From an uncultured Lachnospiraceae bacterium (lineage in GTDB: Bacteria; Bacillota; Clostridia; Lachnospirales; Lachnospiraceae): a stretch of 5,234 bases of DNA. The DNA is taken from positions 1 to 5,234 of the forward strand of contig CAJTXH010000149.1 in NCBI GenBank assembly GCA_910580005.1. The letters run 5' to 3'. Below, in pieces: positions 1-5,234 of this stretch. The notes under the pieces were generated by a model that made no database searches, was not told the origin of the DNA, and was given only the letters and a program-made list of their open reading frames with translations. The position numbers and the translations under genes were made by a program. Position 1 is the first letter of the stretch; the number at the start of each line of letters is the position of its first letter.

Positions 1-1
1 C

Positions 2-640
2 AGTGGTGGTATAGGCAGTTATGTTAGTGCTGCTCCTTCTGCTTCACCTAGTGCAGAACCTACTAAAGCTCCTGGTGCAGATAATACAGCAACTCCTGGT
101 GCATCAAGCACTCCTGGTATTGGTGACAATACACCAGCCCCTACTAAGGTTCCAACAGCAACAAATAAGCCATCTGATAATACTACAGGTAGTACAGCAG
201 TTGTTAAGGTAGGCAAGAAAGCTACTATTAGTGGTTCACAGTACAAGGTTACAGCAGTAAAGGGAACAAGGACTGTACAGTTTACAAAAGGTAAGAAGAA
301 TACTAAGAGCATTGTAATTCCTTCAACTGTCAAAATTAGTGGTAAAAATTATAAGGTTACAGCTATTGCTAAAAATGCATTTAAAGGCAATAAGAAACTT
401 ACAAAAGTAACAATTGGCAAGAATGTTAATAAGATTGGTGCAAGCGCATTCCAGAAATGCAGTAAGTTAAAGAGCATTATAATTAAGAGCACAAAACTTA
501 CAAATAAGAAAGTTGGCAAGAATGCATTTAAGGGCATCAATAAGAAAGCAACATTTAAAGTGCCAAAGAACAAGGTTAAGGCATATAAAAAGATTGTTAA
601 AGCTAAAGGCGCAGGCAAAAACGTTAAGGTGAAAAAATAA
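2..640 (+). CDS. C-terminal part of a BspA-like leucine-rich-repeat (LRR_5) surface protein, 5' end outside window
   Basis: An open frame enters from the left edge and gives 212 residues before TAA at 638-640; there is no start codon in view, so it is partial. Residues 1 to about 66 are a low-complexity Ser/Thr/Pro/Ala/Gly linker with recurring TPG, SP and APT units, typical of spacers in cell-surface proteins. Residues 67-212 are very Lys-rich. They carry at least three LRR_5-type units, seen as an Ile or Val six residues before an A-F pair: I122...NAF127, I145...SAF150 and V171...NAF176, with KLTKVTI and KLKSIII strands between them. The protein ends in a basic tail (VPKNKVKAYKK... to KVKK). 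No LPXTG motif or membrane anchor is visible at this end, so any anchoring or signal peptide must lie upstream. Family knowledge: such proteins are exported and used in adhesion or surface interactions. The exact role here is unknown. A strong terminator follows. Confidence 0.85.
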   Translation, partial: SGGIGSYVSAAPSASPSAEPTKAPGADNTATPGASSTPGIGDNTPAPTKVPTATNKPSDNTTGSTAVVKVGKKATISGSQYKVTAVKGTRTVQFTKGKKNTKSIVIPSTVKISGKNYKVTAIAKNAFKGNKKLTKVTIGKNVNKIGASAFQKCSKLKSIIIKSTKLTNKKVGKNAFKGINKKATFKVPKNKVKAYKKIVKAKGAGKNVKVKK

Positions 641-680
641 TTTTTTTAATTCTATATGCAGCATCTGGGAGATAATCCCA

Positions 681-714
681 AAAATACCACCAGTGTTTTA
701 CTGGTGGTATTTTT
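681..714 (+). terminator. Intrinsic terminator after the LRR protein gene
   Basis: A perfect 14-bp inverted repeat pairs 681-694 (AAAATACCACCAGT) with 700-713 (ACTGGTGGTATTTT) around a 5-nt loop, and the right arm ends in a run of T. It lies about 40 bases after the LRR stop codon. A smaller hairpin (TGGGA/TCCCA, 666-670 with 676-680) stands directly before it. The A-rich left flank also gives a T-run on the minus strand, but no minus-strand gene reaches it. Confidence 0.9.
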
Positions 715-765
715 ATTAGAAGATAATTTGCCGAAAGGCATTAATGAATGACAGTGACAATTTAA

Positions 766-774
766 TGGTAAAAT
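766..774 (+). promoter_or_regulatory. Candidate extended -10 promoter for trmB
   Basis: TGG followed by TAAAAT (769-774) fits an extended -10 element (TGn plus a hexamer one base off TATAAT). No good -35 hexamer lies at the usual distance, which extended -10 promoters can tolerate. Transcription would start near 781, leaving a leader of about 27 nt before the trmB ATG at 808. This is a motif match only. Confidence 0.4.
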
Positions 775-807
775 AAACTTAAACTTTGGAAGTGAGGATA
801 ATATATA

Positions 808-1464
808 ATGAGGCTCAGAAATGTCAAGGGCTCACAGGAGCTTATTACAGATAACCAGTATACAATACAGGCGGACGGGGCAGAACCATCAGATTATAAA
901 GGGCTATGGAATAAAAATTTTTTCCATAATAATAATCCCATCCATATTGAAATAGGCATGGGGAAAGGACAGTTTATAACAACACTTGCTGCCAGCAACC
1001 CTGGCATTAATTATATTGGCATTGAAAAATATTCAAGTGTGCTTGTAAAGGCATTTGGCAAAAGGGAACTGCTTGGAACAGATAATCTTTTGTTTATAAG
1101 AATGGATGCTGAAAATATAACAGATTTTTTTGCACCAGGGGAAGCAGACAGGATTTATCTTAATTTTTCAGATCCCTGGCCAAAAGACAGGCACGCTAAA
1201 AGACGCCTTACTTCAAGGCAGTTTCTGGAACGCTATGACGTAATACTTTCAGAAAATGGATTTATACAGTTTAAAACTGATAACCGTATGCTCTTTGATT
1301 TTTCTGTTGAAGAAGCACGGGGGGCTGGATGGTGTCTTGATGAAGTAAATTACAACCTTCACAAACATGGACCTGCAGAAGATAATGTTATGACTGAATA
1401 TGAACAGAAATTTTATAATCTTGGCTGCCCTATATACAAACTTACAGCACACAGGCAGAAATAA
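808..1464 (+). CDS. trmB: tRNA (guanine-N7-)-methyltransferase TrmB
   Basis: This 218-residue protein is the expected full length for bacterial TrmB, the cytoplasmic SAM-dependent enzyme that makes m7G at position 46 in the variable loop of tRNAs. The N-terminus MRLRNVKG matches the family start. The SAM-binding motif I EIGMGKG lies at residues 48-54, followed by an acidic residue in IEK (E73) and MDAENI (D100). The family signature SDPWPKDRHAKRR is at 121-133, with D122 and K126 in the positions expected for the active and substrate-binding residues. FKTDN (155-159) and the C-terminal TEYEQKF (196-202) complete the conserved set. The start is backed by a GTGAGG-like ribosome binding site at 792-797, with a slightly long spacer of about 10 nt. 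It appears to be a single-gene unit and converges on the AI-2E gene with 3 bp between stop codons. Confidence 0.97.
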   Translation: MRLRNVKGSQELITDNQYTIQADGAEPSDYKGLWNKNFFHNNNPIHIEIGMGKGQFITTLAASNPGINYIGIEKYSSVLVKAFGKRELLGTDNLLFIRMDAENITDFFAPGEADRIYLNFSDPWPKDRHAKRRLTSRQFLERYDVILSENGFIQFKTDNRMLFDFSVEEARGAGWCLDEVNYNLHKHGPAEDNVMTEYEQKFYNLGCPIYKLTAHRQK

Positions 1465-1480
1465 TATTTATTCTGCCTGT
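1451..1480. repeat. Perfect 10-bp inverted repeat spanning the convergent ends of trmB and the AI-2E gene
   Basis: ACAGGCAGAA (1451-1460) is exactly mirrored by TTCTGCCTGT (1471-1480) around the 10-nt AT-only spacer ATAATATTTA. The left arm holds the last codons of trmB. The right arm, read on the minus strand, holds the last codons of the AI-2E gene. Both stop codons (1462-1464 plus, 1468-1470 minus) sit in the spacer. The hairpin would form in either mRNA, but neither flank has a proper T-run, so it is not a textbook intrinsic terminator. It may act as a 3' stabiliser, as a weak terminator, or by pairing the two transcripts. Confidence 0.7.
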
Positions 1481-2769
1481 TCCCACTCTTTCAGTGCCTT
1501 TATATCCCTTCCCTGCAATTTATATTTTATAAACTTATTGGCAAGGAAACCTGCCACTGCCACAACAGGGACTCCTATAAACATTCCAAGCACTCCAAAA
1601 TACGCACCGCCAACAGTTATTGCAAATATAACCCACATCGGGTTAAGCCCTGTAGACTGCCCAAGCAGGCGTGGGCCAAGTACCAGCCCGTCAAACTGCT
1701 GTAATATAAGTATCATTATTACAAATATAATTGTCTGTTTTGGGCTTGTACACAAGTAAATCAGCGCCCCTGGCACAGCTCCTATAAATGGCCCGAAATA
1801 AGGTATCATATTGGTTATTCCGACAATAACACTTATTAAAACCGAATACGGAAGCCTTAATATATTCATAAGCACACAGCAGATACACCCTATTATAAGG
1901 GAATCTACTGCCTTACTTATAAGAAATGCGCTAAATATATCATTACATTCCCGGAATGTATCACATATAACATCACCTTTTTCTTCTTCAAATAAAGCAT
2001 ATACAAGTCTTTTTGCCTGGTATCTGAATAAATCTTTCCCATTAATCATATATACTGAAATAAAAAGTGCAAGCAATATATTAACAAGCCCCCTTACTAT
2101 TGAAACTGATACTGAGAAAATCATAGGGACTATGTTGCCTACTATATTTGTACCATAATCAACAATATCCGGAACCATTTCATTAAGCCTGTCCGTAACC
2201 ATGTTAACATCTATTGCAGGATATTTCTGATGGAGCTCCTTTAACCATTTTAGTATATGTGAATAAAAGGCTGGGACATTTGATGCCAGTTCTGATATAC
2301 TCTCCCCTGTCTGTGGTATTACAAATACAAAAGCTATTATTATAAAGCCAACAAATGTTATATAGGCAAAGACCATTGCCAGCACTTTTGCAAGTTTTTT
2401 ATGCCCGCCTTTTGTAATATATTTAAGAATAAGCCCTTGATACTTTACAACTATTGGCGAAACAAAATATGCAATAAGCACTGCTGCAAAAAAAGGCGAT
2501 AACACCCCAAACAAGTTATAAATAAACTCCTTTGTATCTGTCCAGTTATTTATAAGCATATATATAATTGTACCAAAAAATATTACTAATAAAATGTACA
2601 AACATATATTTGCGTATTTGTGGTCAAATTTAAAGAACCTGCCATTCCGCTGTTCCGCCTTCTTTTTCTTTACAATGCCAGCTTCTGTATTCCTATCTGT
2701 ATCTTTGCCAGAAACTTTTCTAGTATTTTTATTTTGTTTATCATTATCCATGTTAGTTACTTTTGACAT
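1468..2769 (-). CDS. AI-2E family transporter (multi-pass membrane protein)
   Basis: The 433-residue protein has a charged, Lys/Asn-rich cytoplasmic N-terminus (1-50). Hydrophobic segments follow at about 53-74, 86-106 and 128-151, then a soluble loop (about 152-205) and further segments at about 208-242, 285-304, 308-338, 345-360 and 378-411. Family hallmarks are GITNMIPYFGPFIGAVPG at 317-334, DGLVLGPRLLG (360-370), the following STGLNPMWV, and the glycine-rich VGGAYFGVLGMFIGVPVVA near the end. Known members include the proposed E. coli AI-2 exporter TqsA and Na+/H+ antiporter-like proteins, so the family name does not fix the substrate. No luxS or lsr gene is nearby to suggest a quorum-sensing role. 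The start is supported by AGGATGG a few bases upstream on the minus strand; M7 is a less likely alternative. It is divergent from the DJ-1 gene and convergent with trmB. Confidence 0.9.
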   Translation of the reverse strand: MSKVTNMDNDKQNKNTRKVSGKDTDRNTEAGIVKKKKAEQRNGRFFKFDHKYANICLYILLVIFFGTIIYMLINNWTDTKEFIYNLFGVLSPFFAAVLIAYFVSPIVVKYQGLILKYITKGGHKKLAKVLAMVFAYITFVGFIIIAFVFVIPQTGESISELASNVPAFYSHILKWLKELHQKYPAIDVNMVTDRLNEMVPDIVDYGTNIVGNIVPMIFSVSVSIVRGLVNILLALFISVYMINGKDLFRYQAKRLVYALFEEEKGDVICDTFRECNDIFSAFLISKAVDSLIIGCICCVLMNILRLPYSVLISVIVGITNMIPYFGPFIGAVPGALIYLCTSPKQTIIFVIMILILQQFDGLVLGPRLLGQSTGLNPMWVIFAITVGGAYFGVLGMFIGVPVVAVAGFLANKFIKYKLQGRDIKALKEWEQAE

Positions 2770-2810
2770 AACACCATCCTGCCTGTACTTAAAAAATTTT
2801 TATATTTAAC

Positions 2811-2839
2811 AGTATAGACCTAATCTGCACTTTTGCAAA
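2811..2839 (-). promoter_or_regulatory. Candidate sigma-A-type promoter for the AI-2E gene
   Basis: On the minus strand, TTTGCA (2834-2839; 4 of 6 matches to TTGACA) is followed after exactly 17 bp by TATACT (2811-2816; 5 of 6 matches to TATAAT). Transcription would start near 2804, giving a leader of about 35 nt that contains the ribosome binding site. The evidence is motif and spacing only. Confidence 0.5.
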
Positions 2840-2953
2840 CAGTTTATAACTAAATTTAATGAATAATTAAGTAATTTCTTTTGTTGATTTTCTATAAATA
2901 ATAGTTTAATATATTATTGATTATAAAATTTAATTGCATAGATATGCGGAAAT

Positions 2954-2958
2954 GGAGG
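2954..2958 (+). promoter_or_regulatory. Ribosome binding site that fixes the start of the DJ-1 family gene
   Basis: A perfect GGAGG lies 5 nt before the ATG at 2964. The same frame stays open upstream to a TTG at 2934 and an ATG at 2952, but the latter overlaps this site and neither has a ribosome binding site of its own. The 2964 start also gives the N-terminus normal for the family. Confidence 0.85.
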
Positions 2959-2963
2959 TAACA

Positions 2964-3521
2964 ATGGCTAAATCACTTATTTTTCTTGCAACAGGATATG
3001 AGGAAGTTGAGATGCTTACTGTTGTGGACATGCTTAGAAGGGCTGGCATTGAAATAAACATGGTATCTATTACTGGCACTTTAGAGGTTACAGGTTCACA
3101 CAACATAACTATTAAAGCAGACCTATTATTTAATGATGCAGGCTTTGACAGCGCAGACATGCTTATACTCCCCGGCGGTATGCCTGGAACAAATAACCTG
3201 CTTGCATACAAACCACTTACAGACAAACTTATAGAATTTCACAATTCAGGCAAATTTACGGCGGCTGTGTGTGCAGCACCAAGCGTGCTAGGCGCACTTG
3301 GAATTTTAAATGGAAAAAATGCAACATGCTATCCAGGTTTTGAAGAAAAGCTTACAGGTGCAAATTACCAGAAACAGCCTGTTGTCAGGGATGGCAATGT
3401 CATTACAAGCCGAGGCATGGGAACATGTATTGATTTTGCAGGTGAAATCATTTCAGCACTTGACAGCCCTCAGAAGGCGGAAGACATTAAAAAGAAAATT
3501 ATATACAATGATAATTATTAG
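2964..3521 (+). CDS. DJ-1/YajL/PfpI-superfamily protein (class I glutamine amidotransferase-like fold)
   Basis: With the 2964 start the protein has 185 residues, close to human DJ-1 (189) and bacterial YajL. The N-terminal strand leads into ATGYEEVE (9-16), matching the GAEEME stretch of DJ-1, so E16 corresponds to the Glu that pairs with the reactive Cys. LPGGMPG is at 69-75. The nucleophile elbow AAVCAAP (100-106) puts the conserved Cys at C103. TSRGMGT (148-154) matches the TSRGPGT of DJ-1. In CYPGFEEK (122-129), Y123 stands where DJ-1 has its active-site His126 (THPLAKDK), so no His is available there, as in several bacterial members. Family functions reported include redox-sensing chaperone and glyoxalase or deglycase activity; the deglycase claim is debated, so no reaction is assigned. 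It is a cytoplasmic, single-gene unit ending at a hairpin shared with the NSS transporter. Confidence 0.93.
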   Translation: MAKSLIFLATGYEEVEMLTVVDMLRRAGIEINMVSITGTLEVTGSHNITIKADLLFNDAGFDSADMLILPGGMPGTNNLLAYKPLTDKLIEFHNSGKFTAAVCAAPSVLGALGILNGKNATCYPGFEEKLTGANYQKQPVVRDGNVITSRGMGTCIDFAGEIISALDSPQKAEDIKKKIIYNDNY

Positions 3522-3527
3522 AGGTTA

Positions 3528-3576
3528 AAATACCCCTTTCCATCAAATTCCATTGCTGGAAAGGGGTTATTGTTTA
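3528..3576. terminator. Bidirectional intrinsic terminator between the DJ-1 and NSS genes
   Basis: ACCCCTTTCCA (3532-3542) pairs perfectly with TGGAAAGGGGT (3557-3567), an 11-bp GC-containing stem with a 14-nt loop. On the plus strand it is followed by TATTGTTT, and on the minus strand by TATTTTAA. It therefore can end transcription from both convergent genes, which stop at 3521 and 3584. Confidence 0.8.
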
Positions 3577-3583
3577 CCATCTA

Positions 3584-4984
3584 TTATATCCAGCTTATTA
3601 CTCCTGCTGATTTTAACAGAAGAATTATAAGAAGTATTGGTGCAACGACCTTAATCATTGGTATATAAAGCCATTTCCTTCCAAATCTGCCACCGCTTTT
3701 TTCTACTTCGTCTATTATTGTCTTTGGCTTTACAATCCAGCCTATAAGTATACATGTACCTATTGCAACAACCGGCATGAGCAGGTTATTACTTATATAA
3801 TCCATAATGTCAAGTATCTGTGCAGCTACACCATTAGGAAGCGTAACCTCAAAATACAATACATTATATCCAAGGCATACCACTATCCCGGCAATTAATG
3901 CTATAATGCCTTCAATACATGATGCCTTGTTCCTTGAAATATGGAACTGGTCCATAAAGCTTGAAACTACAGCTTCCATAACTGACATTGCGCTTGTTAC
4001 TGCCGCAAAAAGCACCATTGCAAAGAAAAGGCATCCTACTATATTGCCTATCCTGCCCATTGCCGCAAATACTTTTGGAAGTGACACAAACATAAGGCTT
4101 GGTCCTGATGCCTGCATTCCCTCTGTACCCATAAATGTAAATACTGCTGGTATAATCATTACACCCGCAAGGAATGCCACTGCTGTGTCAAATATTTCAA
4201 TCTGGTTAATAGACCTTGTAAGGTTTGCATCATCTTTTACATATGAACCATATGCAACCATAATTCCCATTGCAACACTAAGGCTGAAGAAAAGCTGCCC
4301 CATTGCATCTACAAGTACTGAGAAAAACCCTTGTACAGTCAGCCCGTCAAAATCTGGCACTACATAGACCTTAAACCCTTCAAGCCCTGTCCTTGTAACC
4401 CCGTCTGCATCAGTGTGCTTTATAGTAAGGGAAAAAACAGCAATAATTACAACTAACAGCAGCAGCACTGGCATAATTATCTGTGAAGAAGCTTCTATCC
4501 CCTTATTTACACCCCTGAATATAATAAATGCAACTACAGACAAGAATAACACCATCATTACCAAGGGTTCTATGTTACTCGTTATAAAACCAGTAAAATA
4601 CCCATCCTCTGCAGCGGCCATCCCATTGCCTGTAAGATATGCAATAAAATATTTCAGCACCCATCCGCCTATTGCACAGTAATAAGGCAGTATAATGACT
4701 GGCACAATACATGCTATAACACCAAGAGGCTTCCAGCTCTTATGTATCTTTCCATAAGCTGTAAGCGGACTCTGCTTTGTTTTCCTTCCAATGGCAATTT
4801 CTGTACTAAGCAGCGTAAAACCAAATGTTAGTGCAAGAACCAGGTATATAACCAGGAACATTCCTCCTCCATCCTTAGCTGCAAGGTACGGAAACCTCCA
4901 TATATTTCCAAGGCCTACGGCACTTCCGGCGGCTGCCAGTACAAAGCCGATAGTTCCTGAGAATGAATTACGTTCTTTTTTCAT
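3584..4984 (-). CDS. Sodium-dependent transporter of the neurotransmitter:sodium symporter (NSS/SNF) family
   Basis: This 466-residue membrane protein has the LeuT fold and imports a small solute, probably an amino acid, with Na+. The family signature AGSAVGLGNIWRFPY is at 19-33 in the unwound TM1, and its numbering matches LeuT, with the sodium-site residues A22 and N27 conserved. GGGMF (39-43) opens TM2, and Y101-Y102 in TM3 match the LeuT substrate-site pair Y107-Y108. FFSLS (232-236) in TM6 has Ser at the LeuT T254 position. A327, T330 and S331 in TM8 match the Na2-site residues A351, T354 and S355. An acidic residue (D266) near the start of TM7 fits the acid that replaces chloride in bacterial members. 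I count 11 membrane segments, ending at the C-terminus after TM11, as in MhsT-like bacterial members and unlike the 12 of LeuT. The substrate cannot be read from the sequence. The start has an AAGGAAG ribosome binding site (4991-4997) 6 nt upstream. Confidence 0.95.
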   Translation of the reverse strand: MKKERNSFSGTIGFVLAAAGSAVGLGNIWRFPYLAAKDGGGMFLVIYLVLALTFGFTLLSTEIAIGRKTKQSPLTAYGKIHKSWKPLGVIACIVPVIILPYYCAIGGWVLKYFIAYLTGNGMAAAEDGYFTGFITSNIEPLVMMVLFLSVVAFIIFRGVNKGIEASSQIIMPVLLLLVVIIAVFSLTIKHTDADGVTRTGLEGFKVYVVPDFDGLTVQGFFSVLVDAMGQLFFSLSVAMGIMVAYGSYVKDDANLTRSINQIEIFDTAVAFLAGVMIIPAVFTFMGTEGMQASGPSLMFVSLPKVFAAMGRIGNIVGCLFFAMVLFAAVTSAMSVMEAVVSSFMDQFHISRNKASCIEGIIALIAGIVVCLGYNVLYFEVTLPNGVAAQILDIMDYISNNLLMPVVAIGTCILIGWIVKPKTIIDEVEKSGGRFGRKWLYIPMIKVVAPILLIILLLKSAGVISWI

Positions 4985-5022
4985 CTTAAACTTCCTTTCT
5001 CTACATCAATAATAATAGAGTT

Positions 5023-5051
5023 ATTATAACCTATAGGAAGTTTTGTTGCAA
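5023..5051 (-). promoter_or_regulatory. Sigma-A-type promoter for the NSS transporter gene
   Basis: On the minus strand, TTGCAA (5046-5051; 4 of 6 matches to the -35 consensus) is followed after 17 bp by a perfect TATAAT (5023-5028). The predicted start near 5016 gives a leader of about 32 nt that includes the ribosome binding site. This is the best promoter match in the window. Confidence 0.7.
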
Positions 5052-5234
5052 TGTTTATCTCAAATCCAGCAGGACAAATGCATGAATGAATAAACTGTAA
5101 ACATACCTCTTGTATATGATGAAATCCCTAACATTAAGATAATTTCCAGTTATCCTTTGTTGGCAGATGGACGCAGGGATTCCGTGTCCGTCTAAAACAT
5201 ATTCCACTCCAGGGCACGCTTGCGCTACGTCAGC
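5052..5234. other. Right-edge region without a recognised gene; GC-rich outer part
   Basis: No recognisable gene lies here. From about 5164 to the edge the GC content rises to roughly 56% (40 of 71 bases by hand count), against the AT-rich rest of the window. A minus-strand frame enters from the edge and stays open for 59 codons to a TAA at 5055-5057, giving a peptide with PGVEYVLDGHGIP near its start. No family is recognised, the second half is AT-rich and intergenic-looking, and the stop lies right against the NSS promoter. The plus strand is also open in two frames across the GC-rich patch, with no ribosome binding site. It may be the end of a neighbouring gene, a dispersed repeat or a structured RNA. 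Confidence 0.35.
5165..5193 (+). repeat. Imperfect inverted repeat in the GC-rich right edge
   Basis: AGATGGACGC (5165-5174) can pair along all 10 positions with GTGTCCGTCT (5184-5193) if two G-U pairs are allowed, leaving a 9-nt loop. The wobble pairs work only in a plus-strand transcript; on the minus strand they become A-C mismatches. The flank is AAAA rather than T, so it is not an intrinsic terminator on the plus strand, although the minus-strand T-run lies on the wrong side. Its function is unknown. Confidence 0.35.

Larger units (their letters stand above)
2770..2963. other. AT-rich divergent intergenic region between the AI-2E and DJ-1 genes
   Basis: This 194-bp region separates two divergently transcribed genes and is almost entirely A/T between about 2840 and 2940. 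It holds the minus-strand promoter candidate at 2811-2839. For the plus-strand gene there are two weak candidates: TTGATT (2884-2889) with TAATAT (2907-2912) at 17 bp, and a lone TATAAA at 2922-2927. AAATTTAAT occurs twice (2852-2860 and 2926-2934), and there is a small palindrome TTAAT/ATTAA at 2856-2870. In sequence this AT-rich these could be chance. No gene, riboswitch or terminator is visible. Confidence 0.5.

Noticed and set aside
19..618. Minus-strand open frames opposite the LRR protein gene, with hydrophobic-looking products.
   Set aside because: They mirror the Lys/Thr/Ala-rich plus-strand repeats. The plus frame has repeat structure and a well-placed terminator; the minus frames have neither.
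2840..2940. AT-rich repeats and small palindromes in the divergent intergenic region as an operator, origin or attachment site.
   Set aside because: The matches are short and made of A/T only, as expected by chance in such sequence; no DnaA boxes, integrase gene or long symmetric operator is visible.
2934..2963. Upstream extension of the DJ-1 gene to TTG at 2934 or ATG at 2952.
   Set aside because: Neither has a ribosome binding site, the ATG at 2952 overlaps the perfect GGAGG at 2954-2958, and the ten extra residues have no counterpart in the family.
3807..4367. A long plus-strand open frame opposite the NSS transporter gene.
   Set aside because: It is the antisense shadow of a clearly conserved membrane protein; it has no ribosome binding site and no recognisable domain.
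4985..5051. A riboswitch or leader regulator upstream of the NSS gene.
   Set aside because: The predicted leader is only about 32 nt, too short for a riboswitch aptamer, and no hairpin or terminator is seen in it.
1..5234. CRISPR arrays, tRNA or rRNA genes, insertion sequences, toxin-antitoxin pairs or defence genes.
   Set aside because: No spaced direct repeats, tRNA-like cloverleaf, transposase motif or pair of small co-directional genes was found on reading both strands; the gene content is housekeeping, transport and surface functions.

Overview
The window looks like ordinary chromosome from a low-GC Gram-positive anaerobe of the Clostridia, most likely Lachnospiraceae-like. The reasons are the AT-rich composition, strong GGAGG-type ribosome binding sites, A/T-rich codon choice, and a BspA-type surface protein with a Thr/Pro-rich linker. 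The taxon is an inference from style and was not confirmed by any search.

Layout from left to right. (1) 2-640, plus strand: the 3' end of a secreted or surface leucine-rich-repeat (LRR_5/BspA-like) protein, cut by the left edge and followed by a strong intrinsic terminator at 681-714. (2) 808-1464, plus: trmB, the tRNA m7G46 methyltransferase, complete with its SAM-binding and catalytic motifs. (3) 1468-2769, minus: an AI-2E family multi-pass membrane protein. It converges on trmB with only 3 bp between the two stop codons, and the last codons of the two genes form a perfect 10-bp inverted repeat. (4) 2964-3521, plus: a DJ-1/YajL/PfpI-superfamily protein, divergent from the AI-2E gene across a 194-bp AT-rich intergenic region. 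(5) 3584-4984, minus: a sodium:neurotransmitter symporter (NSS/SNF) family transporter with a predicted 11 membrane segments. It shares a bidirectional terminator with the DJ-1 gene and has a good sigma-A-type promoter at 5023-5051. (6) 5052-5234: no recognised gene. The outer ~70 bases are clearly richer in GC than the rest, contain an imperfect inverted repeat, and carry an open minus-strand frame running off the edge.

Each gene appears to be its own transcription unit. The strand alternates at every junction (+ + - + -), the convergent pairs are separated by hairpins, and each promoter candidate lies close to its start codon. The window does not show a pathway or multi-gene system: it holds a tRNA-modification enzyme, two transporters or permease-like proteins, a small stress- or metabolite-related protein and a surface protein. 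I found no convincing undescribed system. The points that most merit a second look are the hairpin built from the coding ends of trmB and the AI-2E gene, and the compositionally distinct right edge.
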